Origin: Neisseriales bacterium | GTDB taxonomy: Bacteria; Pseudomonadota; Gammaproteobacteria; Burkholderiales; UBA11063 | Direction: 5' to 3' | NCBI GenBank assembly: GCA_008017145.1 | Contig: SSGY01000131.1 | Coordinates: 1 to 15,183 of the forward strand | Length of the DNA: 15,183 bases | Part shown: positions 7,444 to 14,788 of the stretch, piece after piece | Numbering within the stretch: the stretch's first letter is position 1 | Layout of the letters: every line of letters begins with the position of its first letter | Position numbers and translations under genes: made by a program | Notes under the pieces: generated by a model | The model's database searches: none | The model's input: only the letters and a program-made list of their open reading frames with translations | Told to the model about the DNA's origin: nothing

Positions 7444-8079
7444 CTACATCAAACTTGGGAAAAGCTGTCTTCTAAATAATTGATCGACAGCATCTTTGGA
7501 CACGGTTTTTTTTTCAATTTTAGTAATTAAGCTACCTATCTGTTCACTTTTAAAATTCAACATGAAAAAGAATATTACCTGTTGTTCTCTTTTGGTAAGC
7601 CGAATGTTCTCTTTTTTCATGTTCTTACGATATTTGGAATCATGTGCATAAAAATCAGACACCAGACTGGAAACATTACTAACTTCAACTGGGTAACCAA
7701 ACACCCATAAACCAACAACATTACCAGTATCTGGATTTATTATAGGATGACGAAAAATCATGTAGACCCTTGGCTCTACGTCAAATATATTGTGAACCTC
7801 AAGCCTCCTAACCACTCGTCGTTCGTTAATTGCTTGCATATTGTTGGCAACCATATCTGGAACCTCCAATTTTTTTTCAATATACTCATCAAAAATTGTC
7901 AGTTTTTTTGAAATATCATCTCCCAATGGTAGCTTCAATAATTCTTCCGGTGGTACAATTCGTTTAATAATCTTGTTATCGACACCGATCAATGCACCGC
8001 CAAACTCCAAAACCTGACCAAGCACTGCCAGCCACCTTTCTGCATAAGACATGATAAACTCATAATCATTTGATTTCAT
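7444..8079 (-). CDS. PAS-like / LuxR-type HTH transcriptional regulator, truncated by a frameshift
   Basis: A 211-residue regulator. Residues about 15-135 look like a PAS-type sensor fold (FGGALIGVDNKIIKR near the start; RVYMIFRHPIINPDTGNVVG strands at 104-123). Residues 160-206 are a LuxR/GerE-like helix-turn-helix beginning LTKREQQVIFF; the likely recognition helix is at 194-204. The frame then ends at SLM, but the adjacent frame continues for 40 more codons in the expected family pattern, so one T has probably been lost in a T-run near 7460. The shortened protein keeps the sensor and core HTH but lacks the final helices. It is transcribed divergently from the efflux operon at 8220, so it was probably that operon's regulator; its damage may have changed efflux expression. 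The start has an AGGG ribosome-binding site 9 bases upstream and an extended -10 promoter. A sequencing error is an alternative explanation. Confidence 0.8.
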   Translation of the reverse strand: MKSNDYEFIMSYAERWLAVLGQVLEFGGALIGVDNKIIKRIVPPEELLKLPLGDDISKKLTIFDEYIEKKLEVPDMVANNMQAINERRVVRRLEVHNIFDVEPRVYMIFRHPIINPDTGNVVGLWVFGYPVEVSNVSSLVSDFYAHDSKYRKNMKKENIRLTKREQQVIFFFMLNFKSEQIGSLITKIEKKTVSKDAVDQLFRRQLFPSLM

Positions 8080-8114
8080 TTTTAATAGCCCTATTAATTT
8101 TAAAACATAACCTC

Positions 8115-8141
8115 ATTTTAGCATGAAATATTTTTTAACAA
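8115..8141 (-). promoter_or_regulatory. Promoter of the HTH regulator
   Basis: On the minus strand: -35 TTGTTA (8136-8141), a short 15-base spacer, and the extended -10 TGCTAAAAT (8115-8123). Transcription would begin about 28 bases before the regulator start. The extended -10 compensates for the short spacer. Confidence 0.55.
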
Positions 8142-8148
8142 CGTACGT
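8141..8148. promoter_or_regulatory. Candidate operator ACGTACGT between divergent promoters
   Basis: An 8-bp palindrome flanked by T-rich (left) and A-rich (right) runs. It touches the -35 element of the regulator's promoter and ends 10 bases before the -35 of the efflux operon. That position suits a regulator that acts on both genes. No binding data; the motif family is not recognised. Confidence 0.35.
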
Positions 8149-8158
8149 AAAAACGGAG

Positions 8159-8187
8159 TATACAGCAACATAAACTTTTCATATAAT
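8159..8187 (+). promoter_or_regulatory. Sigma70 promoter of the efflux operon
   Basis: -35 TATACA (8159-8164, four of six consensus bases), 17-base spacer, consensus -10 TATAAT (8182-8187). The start site would be near 8194, giving a leader of about 26 bases. The leader contains an 11-bp dyad TTAACCGTTAA (8199-8209), which could also bind a regulator. Confidence 0.65.
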
Positions 8188-8219
8188 CCACTTCTCGTTT
8201 AACCGTTAAGAGTTTACCT

Positions 8220-9716
8220 ATGAAAAATTTCTGGCTTCAAGACAAATCTATTGCTGCATTAGCGATTTGTATGCTAGCTCTAGCTGAAATTATTGACTTG
8301 ACGATTGTTGGGGTTGCCGTTCCGCATATCATGAGCAGCTTAGGTTGTAATATTCAGGAAATTTCAATGGTTACAACCAGCTACATCGTCTCGGCCGCGG
8401 TAGTTATCATGATGACTGGATTTATGTCTCAACGCTTTGGCAGCAAAAAGTTGATATTAATTTCAACCGTGCTTTTTGGTGGATCGTCAATTCTTTGCGG
8501 AATGGCAAGCAGTTTACCAATGATGATATTCTTCAGAATATTGCAGGGTATTGGAGGAGCATTCCTACCATCAATGGCACAAGGTTATATTGTCGCTAAT
8601 TTTGAAGGTAAGGAACAAGAGCGGATGATGCTAATTATGACTTTAACTATGGTTCTAGGACCTATAATAGGACCAGTTTTAGGTGGTTTTTTGGTTGAAT
8701 CATATAGTTGGCGTTGGATTTTTTATGTCAATGTTCCGCTATGCGTTATCGCATTTATCATTATTTCTCTTAAGATGGTTGAAACAACTACCAAAAAAGT
8801 TAATTTTGATTTTCTAAGCTTTTTTTTCATGGTAATCGCTTTTGGCTTTCTGGAGTATTTTTTAGATGAGGGTAATAGTAAAGATTGGCTATCTTCTCAT
8901 GAAATGCTAATAATTCTTGAAGTCGGAATATTGGGGCTGATTTTTTTCCTCTGGCGAGCTAAAACTGGCAAATCAGTTGTTAATCTAAGTGTATTCTCCA
9001 ATCGAAATTTTGCTTTGGGAACGGTCTATATTTTTACTTTTGTAGTTTTAATGACTGGCTCTATCGCGTTTTATGCAACCATGTTACAAACTGGCTATGG
9101 AATGCCGGTAGATTTAGCTGGATATCTCTGTCTACCACAGGGAATTTCAGCCTTAATTGGCGCAGGTATTGCAACGGTATTAACAAAGTTTCTGGAAAGC
9201 CGCAAAATATTACTTATAGGGATTGGACTATTTATTTTGAGCGGTATTATGAAGTCTAATTTTGGTATCTCGTGGAATTACTCATCTCAGATAATATCAG
9301 GAATTTTGCTAGGAACCAGTATGACTATAATATTTGTCATTACTTTACAAATAGCTTTTGTAGGTATCTCGTCCGAGCAAAGTAGTGATGCGGCAGGAAT
9401 ATTTAATTTTTTTAGAAATATCGGGTCATCTGTTGGGACTTCAATTTCATCAATCATTATTACTCGTCAGCAACAGGTCTCATGGAATGAATTGAGCGGG
9501 CATATTAGTAGTATTAATCCCAATTTACAGCAATTCGTGCAGATGGCTAGCCCCAGTTCTCTTGTTGCACAAGCTGGGCAATTGATTCAGCAGCAAGCTT
9601 ATATTCTAGCTAATATTGATTTGTTTTATTTCTCAACATGTAGTTCTATTATATTGATTTTTATAACTTTTTTCTTTAGACCAGGAAAAAGTTCAACAAC
9701 AGTCCATTTACATTAA
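8220..9716 (+). CDS. DHA2-family (EmrB/QacA-type) MFS drug efflux pump
   Basis: A 498-residue inner-membrane proton-drug antiporter with about 14 predicted helices, the length expected for DHA2 transporters. Motifs: helix 1 EIIDLTIVGVAVPHI at 23-37 with Asp26 (the family's LDxTIVNVALP signature); motif A GFMSQRFGSKK at 67-77; motif B FFRILQGIGGAF at 104-115 with Arg106; motif C GPIIGPVLGGF at 147-157; then SWRWIFYVNVP at 163-173, typical of EmrB. It is the energised pump of a three-part system with the adaptor and outer-membrane channel genes directly downstream, which would move toxic compounds straight across both membranes. The ribosome-binding site is AAGAG 7 bases before the ATG. It ends with tandem TAA stops, and the adaptor starts 20 bases on. 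The substrate cannot be read. Confidence 0.95.
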   Translation: MKNFWLQDKSIAALAICMLALAEIIDLTIVGVAVPHIMSSLGCNIQEISMVTTSYIVSAAVVIMMTGFMSQRFGSKKLILISTVLFGGSSILCGMASSLPMMIFFRILQGIGGAFLPSMAQGYIVANFEGKEQERMMLIMTLTMVLGPIIGPVLGGFLVESYSWRWIFYVNVPLCVIAFIIISLKMVETTTKKVNFDFLSFFFMVIAFGFLEYFLDEGNSKDWLSSHEMLIILEVGILGLIFFLWRAKTGKSVVNLSVFSNRNFALGTVYIFTFVVLMTGSIAFYATMLQTGYGMPVDLAGYLCLPQGISALIGAGIATVLTKFLESRKILLIGIGLFILSGIMKSNFGISWNYSSQIISGILLGTSMTIIFVITLQIAFVGISSEQSSDAAGIFNFFRNIGSSVGTSISSIIITRQQQVSWNELSGHISSINPNLQQFVQMASPSSLVAQAGQLIQQQAYILANIDLFYFSTCSSIILIFITFFFRPGKSSTTVHLH

Positions 9717-9736
9717 TAATTTCAGGTAAAGGTAAT

Positions 9737-10717
9737 ATGAATAAAAAAACAATTTCAACCATGATTAAAGGTGGTCTATTAATCGTAATCGCCATAGTCA
9801 GTACTTATTTTTATATGGATTATAGCGAAAAATACCCAACAACTGAAGATGCTTATGTGAATGCAGATTTATTATACATCGCACCTAAAGTGAGTGGCTA
9901 TGTAACAGGTGTGTCAGTAACCAATAATCAGTTTGTTCATAAAGGTGATACGTTGTTTAAAATTGAGACTGATGATTATAGTGTTCAACTATCTCAAGAG
10001 CAACAAGCACAAAAATATGCTGAAGAACAATTAGCTAATGCCAAGACTCAAATTAGCACGGCTAATGCCAATTTGGAAAATGCCAAAGTTAATTATAATG
10101 CATTGTCTGATCAGTTAAATCGTTATACCAAGATGCAATCTGTAAATGCGGCTTCTTTAGATACCTTACAAAAATACCAGACTCAATTTGCACAAGCTAA
10201 AGCGACACTGGAACAGAATAAAAATAACCTTGTTGCAGCAAAAATCCAGGTTGCTGCTGCTACTGCTAAAGTTCTGCAAGCACAGGCAAGTGTCCAGAAC
10301 GCTAAAAATCATGTTGGCTATACTGACATTATTGCTCCTTCTGATGGCTATGTCAGCAATCTTTCATTGGTGAGAGGTCAATATGTTTCATCTGGACAAC
10401 AATTATTCGGATTGATTGATAGCAACAATTGGTGGATCGATGCTAACTATAAGGAAACAGAAATTGAGCAAGTAAAAATTGGTCAACCAGTTGATATCAC
10501 TCTCGACATATATAAGCATGTACATTACAAAGGCATCGTTCAAAGTATTAGTTATGCCAGTGGTTCAACTTTTTCACTAATGCCAGCCCAAAATGCTACT
10601 GGCAATTGGGTGAAAGTTACCCAGCGATTTACTATCCGCGTACAAGTGCAAAATAGCGCTCAGTTCCCATTACGTGTTGGAGCTAGTGCTCGTGCCAAAA
10701 TTAACACCTCATTATAA
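9737..10717 (+). CDS. EmrA/HlyD-family periplasmic adaptor (membrane fusion protein)
   Basis: A 326-residue adaptor that links the MFS pump to the outer-membrane channel. One membrane anchor lies at about 10-27. The family opening TTEDAYVNADLLYIAPKVSG (35-54) starts the first half of the biotinyl-lipoyl domain. A long alpha-hairpin coiled coil, rich in Ala and Gln, covers about 82-193. The second lipoyl half is at 195-228 (YTDIIAPSDGYVSNL... with GQYVSSGQQLF). A beta-barrel domain follows from NWWIDANYKETEIEQVKIGQ (231-250). Length and order match EmrA/VceA-like adaptors. The ribosome-binding site AAAGG is 4 bases before the ATG. It is the second gene of the efflux operon. Confidence 0.95.
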   Translation: MNKKTISTMIKGGLLIVIAIVSTYFYMDYSEKYPTTEDAYVNADLLYIAPKVSGYVTGVSVTNNQFVHKGDTLFKIETDDYSVQLSQEQQAQKYAEEQLANAKTQISTANANLENAKVNYNALSDQLNRYTKMQSVNAASLDTLQKYQTQFAQAKATLEQNKNNLVAAKIQVAAATAKVLQAQASVQNAKNHVGYTDIIAPSDGYVSNLSLVRGQYVSSGQQLFGLIDSNNWWIDANYKETEIEQVKIGQPVDITLDIYKHVHYKGIVQSISYASGSTFSLMPAQNATGNWVKVTQRFTIRVQVQNSAQFPLRVGASARAKINTSL

Positions 10718-10729
10718 TGGTATGAAAAA

Positions 10730-12208
10730 ATGAAGAAAATTTCACATCTAAGTTATTTGTATCTAACGACTTTCCTTGGTGGTTGTGCTATATTTCACGG
10801 TCAGAATCAACCACCAAAAATTGATTATCCAACTACCACAAGTAGTGGTGTACAATTTGAATCGGCTGAATCAGACTTTAGTCAATTGCAGTGGTGGAGA
10901 AAGTTTAATGACCCAGTTTTAGATAATTTAATTCAGGAAGTCTTGGCAAACAATAATGAAATTCAAATTAGTGTCGGGCAAATCATGGAAGCTCAGGCCA
11001 AATTGAAAGCGGCACAGTATGCATGGATTCCAACGTTAAATGCATCCGCAACTGGCTTTGCTGGAAATAGTTGGGCGACAAATCTAACACCGCAAGGAAG
11101 TTTGGCTGCCAACAATACGTTTCCATCTGGTGCAGTTGCCAATAGTGATTTTTCTGGATTTATGGGCGGGTTTATGCCTAGTTACTCATTTAATGTTTTT
11201 CAAAATATTAGTCAGTCTAAGCTAGCACAAGCAAGCGTTGATGTCCAGAAAGCAAATTATAATAATATGAAATTAAGTATAATTGGACAGACCGCAGGAT
11301 CATATTTCATGTTGCTTGGGCAGAATAAACAGCTCTCATTACAAAAAGAAATGGTCAAAGATCTAGAAGATCTAAAGCAAGCTATGTTAATTAAATATCA
11401 AAATGGTGGTATTGACTATTCAGAAATTGCGTTGGTTGATCAGCAAATTGATAGCTACCAATCAAAAATTCCACTAATTGAAAATAGTATTATTCAAACG
11501 AATAATGCTCTTGCGGTGCTGCTAAATAAAAATCCAGGGACAATGGTTAAAAATATCATTGATATTGATCGCTTACCAACAGAAAAAATTATACCTGTTA
11601 ATTTACCTTCAGCAGTTTTGCGAAACCGACCAGATATGATTATCGCTGAGAATAATCTGAAAATGGCGGATGCTAACATTGATTTAGCTTATTCGGTATT
11701 TTTTCCAACTATTTCATTAACTGGTAACATTGGTGGCGCTTCAATGGCATTAACCAACTTATTTTCGATGGGAACCGGCTTTTGGACAGCTATGGCTGCA
11801 GCCAACATGCCAATCTTGAATGCCAGCAGCTTTGAGCAAATTAAGGCGGCAAAGGGTGGATACTATGTTAGTTATTATAACTACATGCAAACAGTTAAAT
11901 CAGCATTTGCCAATGTTGATAACACCCTTAGCAATAATCAAAAGCAAAACCAAAGCTACACCAAAATGTTATCATCGCTAAAAAATGCCCAAACTTTTTA
12001 TAATTTAACATTGGTTCAGTATAACTATGGCTCACAGGATTATCAAAATCTTCTGGGCGCTAAGGTAAATGCTGATTTATCAAAGCTAAATATTAACCAG
12101 AGTAAAATGCAGCAGCTTGACAGTATTGTTCAGGTATACCAAGCTGTTGCAGGAGGGTATGGTAGTGAAAGTTCAATAAGAGTAAAAGGAGGTATTATAA
12201 TTAATTAG
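10730..12208 (+). CDS. NodT/OprM-family outer-membrane efflux lipoprotein
   Basis: A 492-residue TolC-like channel. Residues 1-18 are a lipoprotein signal peptide ending LGG-C, so Cys19 would be lipidated. The NodT family start is QWWRKFNDPVLDNLIQEVLA at 54-73. Two repeats of long periplasmic helices with beta-barrel strands follow, and VLRNRPDMIIAENNL at 296-310 is the classic second-repeat motif. The trimer would form the exit duct for the MFS pump and adaptor encoded upstream. The gene lies 12 bases after the adaptor gene with only a weak GGT ribosome-binding site, so translation is probably coupled. A nearby ATG at 10722 leads only to MKK-stop. No clear terminator is seen between its stop and the promoter of the following operon. 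Confidence 0.95.
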   Translation: MKKISHLSYLYLTTFLGGCAIFHGQNQPPKIDYPTTTSSGVQFESAESDFSQLQWWRKFNDPVLDNLIQEVLANNNEIQISVGQIMEAQAKLKAAQYAWIPTLNASATGFAGNSWATNLTPQGSLAANNTFPSGAVANSDFSGFMGGFMPSYSFNVFQNISQSKLAQASVDVQKANYNNMKLSIIGQTAGSYFMLLGQNKQLSLQKEMVKDLEDLKQAMLIKYQNGGIDYSEIALVDQQIDSYQSKIPLIENSIIQTNNALAVLLNKNPGTMVKNIIDIDRLPTEKIIPVNLPSAVLRNRPDMIIAENNLKMADANIDLAYSVFFPTISLTGNIGGASMALTNLFSMGTGFWTAMAAANMPILNASSFEQIKAAKGGYYVSYYNYMQTVKSAFANVDNTLSNNQKQNQSYTKMLSSLKNAQTFYNLTLVQYNYGSQDYQNLLGAKVNADLSKLNINQSKMQQLDSIVQVYQAVAGGYGSESSIRVKGGIIIN

Positions 12209-12225
12209 CTAGGTCTTAATACCAC

Positions 12226-12255
12226 TTGACAGCAACAACATCACTAGCTTATAAT
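12226..12255 (+). promoter_or_regulatory. Consensus sigma70 promoter of the SDR-TrmB-dehydrogenase operon
   Basis: A perfect -35 TTGACA (12226-12231) and perfect -10 TATAAT (12250-12255) with an 18-base spacer. Transcription would start near 12262, leaving a leader of about 39 bases. Such a full match is rare and suggests strong basal activity that is held in check by a regulator. Confidence 0.8.
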
Positions 12256-12259
12256 ATTG

Positions 12260-12278
12260 GTAGTAAAAATTATACTAC
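12260..12278. promoter_or_regulatory. Candidate operator GTAGTA-N7-TACTAC
   Basis: A 6-bp inverted repeat centred about 8 bases after the predicted transcription start. A protein bound here would block the consensus promoter. The TrmB-family regulator encoded in the same operon (13037-13828) is the obvious candidate for autoregulation, by inference from position only. Confidence 0.45.
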
Positions 12279-12300
12279 TTAATATTCAGAGGGAAATAAG

Positions 12301-13023
12301 ATGACAAAATTAGTTGTAATTACAGGCGCAAGCTCAGGAATAGGTAAAGCTACGGCACTACGTTTTTCTAAAGCTGGCTATTCTCTATTGCTTTTAGCGC
12401 GTCGGATTGATAAGTTAGAAGAGCTAAATCTCCCTAATACTTTATGCCGTAAAGTTGATGTTACTGATTTGGGTAGCTTTCAAGCTGCGGTTAATGAAGC
12501 CGAAGCTAAATTTGGTCCAGTTGATTTGTTGGTAAATAATGCTGGAATTATGCTCTTGGGTAATGCGATTACGCAAAATCCAATTGAATGGCAGCAAATG
12601 TTAAATGTCAATGTAATGGGTGTACTTAACGGAGTTAAAGCTGTACTTGAGGGAATGGTAAAACGCAATAGCGGTACGATAGTTAATATTTCGTCAATTG
12701 CTGGACGTAAAACTTTTCCAGATCATGCAGCCTACTGTGCAACTAAGTTTGCAGTACATGCATTAACTGAAAATATTCGTGGTGAAGTAGCTGGCTCTAA
12801 TGTTAGAATGACGGTGATTGCACCAGGAGTTGTGGAAACTGAATTACTTTCTCATACGACTGATGCAGCGATTGTTGATGGTTATAAATCATGGAAAGCC
12901 AGCACTATTGAGCAAGGCTTAAATCCAGATGATATTGCGCGCTCGATTGAGTTTGCATATAGTCAGCCGCAAAATGTTTGTATCCGTGAGATCGTGATCG
13001 CTGATACCCGACAAGATGCCTAA
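12301..13023 (+). CDS. Short-chain dehydrogenase/reductase (classical SDR)
   Basis: A 240-residue NAD(P)-dependent oxidoreductase of classical SDR length. Cofactor loop TGASSGIG at 8-15; ARR at 33-35 after the second strand, which favours NADP(H); DV at 53-54; NNAG at 79-82; catalytic Ser132, Tyr145 and Lys149 (AAYCATK), with Asn104 in the NVNVMG helix; APGVVET at 174-180. It resembles the YdfG / serine 3-dehydrogenase subgroup acting on small hydroxy acids or alcohols, but the substrate cannot be read. The ribosome-binding site GAGGG is 7 bases before the ATG. It is first in an operon with a TrmB regulator (13-base gap) and a D-2-hydroxyacid dehydrogenase, suggesting linked hydroxy/keto-acid redox steps. 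Confidence 0.93.
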   Translation: MTKLVVITGASSGIGKATALRFSKAGYSLLLLARRIDKLEELNLPNTLCRKVDVTDLGSFQAAVNEAEAKFGPVDLLVNNAGIMLLGNAITQNPIEWQQMLNVNVMGVLNGVKAVLEGMVKRNSGTIVNISSIAGRKTFPDHAAYCATKFAVHALTENIRGEVAGSNVRMTVIAPGVVETELLSHTTDAAIVDGYKSWKASTIEQGLNPDDIARSIEFAYSQPQNVCIREIVIADTRQDA

Positions 13024-13036
13024 ATAAGAGAAACAG

Positions 13037-13828
13037 ATGCACAACTTATTAATAAGTTTAGAAAGCCTTGGACTTGCAAAAGCCGAGGCTTTGGTTTATA
13101 GTGATATTGTACAAAACCCTAACTCAAATGGTTCACAGATTACTAAACGTGTCGATCTACCCAAGCCTTCGGTATATCTGGCACTCGATAAACTCTATCA
13201 GCGTGGACTAATAAATCTGATTCCAGGTAAGAGCAAACAATATCAGGCACAAGCTGCGAATATCGCGCTAGAAAAGTTGAGAGCAGAATTTAATACCAAT
13301 CTAGATCAAGCCCTAGCCGCGATTAAAGAGCTACAACAACATCAACCGCAAGAAGAGTTTATTCATATTCGTGGTTATGACAATTTTATTGCGCAATTTA
13401 AAGCGATGTTAGCCAATACTAAACAAGAACTCTATATCCAAAGCAATGCCGATCTCAATCAGTTTGCTCCTGAATTAGAGCAACTCTCACTATCAGGCGT
13501 TAAGATAATTATTTACTCATTTGGATGTAAATACGCTTATAATTTTGCATGCGAAGAATATTATGATTCTGCTAAGCCATGCAGTAGCGCCTATCGCCTG
13601 ATAGCGGTAGCAGATTATAAAGAGTCAATCATGAGTTATGGTCGTCCGGATAATGAGTATCGGGCAATCTATACCCGGCAAGAGTTGCAAGTCAGTTTGC
13701 TGTCAGAAAATATTCATAATGCGATTTATTGGCTGAAACTCTATCGCGAACAACCAAATTTTACTTATCCATGTCGCTTGGAAACTTTGGCGGAGCAGGA
13801 TATACATATTAGTGGTTATAGTATATAA
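13037..13828 (+). CDS. TrmB-family transcriptional regulator
   Basis: A 263-residue regulator. The N-terminal TrmB/MarR-like winged helix covers about 5-72: LGLAKAEALVYSDIVQNP, then the recognition helix region KPSVYLALDKLYQRGLI (43-59), and a wing ending YQA. A helical linker lies at about 75-104. A C-terminal domain from about 107 (EFIHIRGYDNFIAQFKAML..., KQELYIQSNADL at 129-140, GVKIIIYSFG at 154-163) resembles the phospholipase-D-like effector domain of bacterial TrmB-type proteins, without HKD catalytic motifs. It probably senses a metabolite handled by its two enzyme neighbours and controls their shared promoter. The ribosome-binding site is AAGAG about 7 bases before the ATG. Confidence 0.9.
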   Translation: MHNLLISLESLGLAKAEALVYSDIVQNPNSNGSQITKRVDLPKPSVYLALDKLYQRGLINLIPGKSKQYQAQAANIALEKLRAEFNTNLDQALAAIKELQQHQPQEEFIHIRGYDNFIAQFKAMLANTKQELYIQSNADLNQFAPELEQLSLSGVKIIIYSFGCKYAYNFACEEYYDSAKPCSSAYRLIAVADYKESIMSYGRPDNEYRAIYTRQELQVSLLSENIHNAIYWLKLYREQPNFTYPCRLETLAEQDIHISGYSI

Positions 13829-13846
13829 AATATTGGGAGTGGTGTT

Positions 13847-14788
13847 ATGCAAATAGTAATTTTAGATAGTGATACTTGTGGCAGTGGATTAGATTTTAGT
13901 GCTTTTAGTAAATTAGCGCCAACGATTATTCATGGTAATTTAACTCAGCCAGATGAGATTTTAGCTGCCGTAGCGGAGGCTTCGGTGATCGTTGTTAATA
14001 AAGCCGTTTTGGATGCAAAACTTATTCAGCAACTACCTGATTCAGTTCGCTTGATTGCAGTATCGGCAACCGGTTATGATAATATTGATATTAATGCTGC
14101 TGCAGCACGTAATATCCGGGTAGTTAATACACCAGGTTATGGTACAAACGCAGTTGCGCAAATGACTTTGGCATTGATTTTAAATTGTGCCACCCAGTTA
14201 ACTACTCAAGTTTCATTATTACGAGATGCAGGTTGGAATAAAGAAGAGGGTTTATCAATCCCGATGTCTGAGCTAGCTGGTAAAACTTTGGGAATCGTTG
14301 GTTTGGGTGCAATTGGTAGTCGTGTGGCGGAGTTAGCTCTTGCTTTTGATATGCAAGTGATCGCTTATACTCGAACTGCAAAAGATCTTGATGATGTTAA
14401 AGAAGTAAGTTTAGCGGAGCTAGCTGCTCGTTCTGATTATGTGTCATTACATTGTGCTTTAAGTCAGGAAAATAGCGGATTTATTAATCACGAATTTTTA
14501 GCCAAGATGAAGCCCACTGCATTTATCATTAATACTGCTCGTGGTGGATTAATTGATGAAAGTGCTTTAGTTGATGCGTTACAAAATAAACTTATTGCTG
14601 GGGCAGCTTTGGATGTTTTAACTACCGAGCCACCCGCAAAAGATAATCCATTATTAACGATGCCAAACGTAATTGTGACACCGCATATTGCTTGGGGTCC
14701 ACTTGAAGCGCGGCAGCGTTGTCTGGATATTACCGAGAGCAATATTGCTAGCTTTATTTATGGTGAACCCCAAAATTTGCTTAATTAG
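13847..14788 (+). CDS. D-2-hydroxyacid dehydrogenase (glycerate/hydroxypyruvate reductase-like)
   Basis: A 313-residue NAD(P)-dependent enzyme that interconverts 2-oxo acids and D-2-hydroxy acids. The substrate domain covers about 1-100 and 285-313 (SATGYDNID at 73-81). The Rossmann domain has GLGAIG at 152-157. Catalytic residues are Arg232 (NTARGG), Glu261 (TTEPP) and His280 (PHIAWG). After the second Rossmann strand the sequence is AYTRT instead of the usual acidic residue, so NADP(H) is more likely than NAD(H). This fits the ARR of the SDR in the same operon. The ribosome-binding site GGGAG is 7 bases before the ATG. It is the last gene of the operon and overlaps by 4 bases, tail to tail, the minus-strand gene at 14785. 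HprA/GhrB-like specificity is possible but not provable. Confidence 0.94.
   Translation: MQIVILDSDTCGSGLDFSAFSKLAPTIIHGNLTQPDEILAAVAEASVIVVNKAVLDAKLIQQLPDSVRLIAVSATGYDNIDINAAAARNIRVVNTPGYGTNAVAQMTLALILNCATQLTTQVSLLRDAGWNKEEGLSIPMSELAGKTLGIVGLGAIGSRVAELALAFDMQVIAYTRTAKDLDDVKEVSLAELAARSDYVSLHCALSQENSGFINHEFLAKMKPTAFIINTARGGLIDESALVDALQNKLIAGAALDVLTTEPPAKDNPLLTMPNVIVTPHIAWGPLEARQRCLDITESNIASFIYGEPQNLLN

Noticed and set aside
10188..10373. Frame of 61 codons inside the adaptor gene
   Set aside because: Shadow of the repetitive Ala/Gln-rich coiled-coil coding sequence in another frame.
14488..14742. Minus-strand frame of 84 codons inside the hydroxyacid dehydrogenase gene
   Set aside because: Antisense to the conserved catalytic region of a well-supported gene; no ribosome-binding site or domain.
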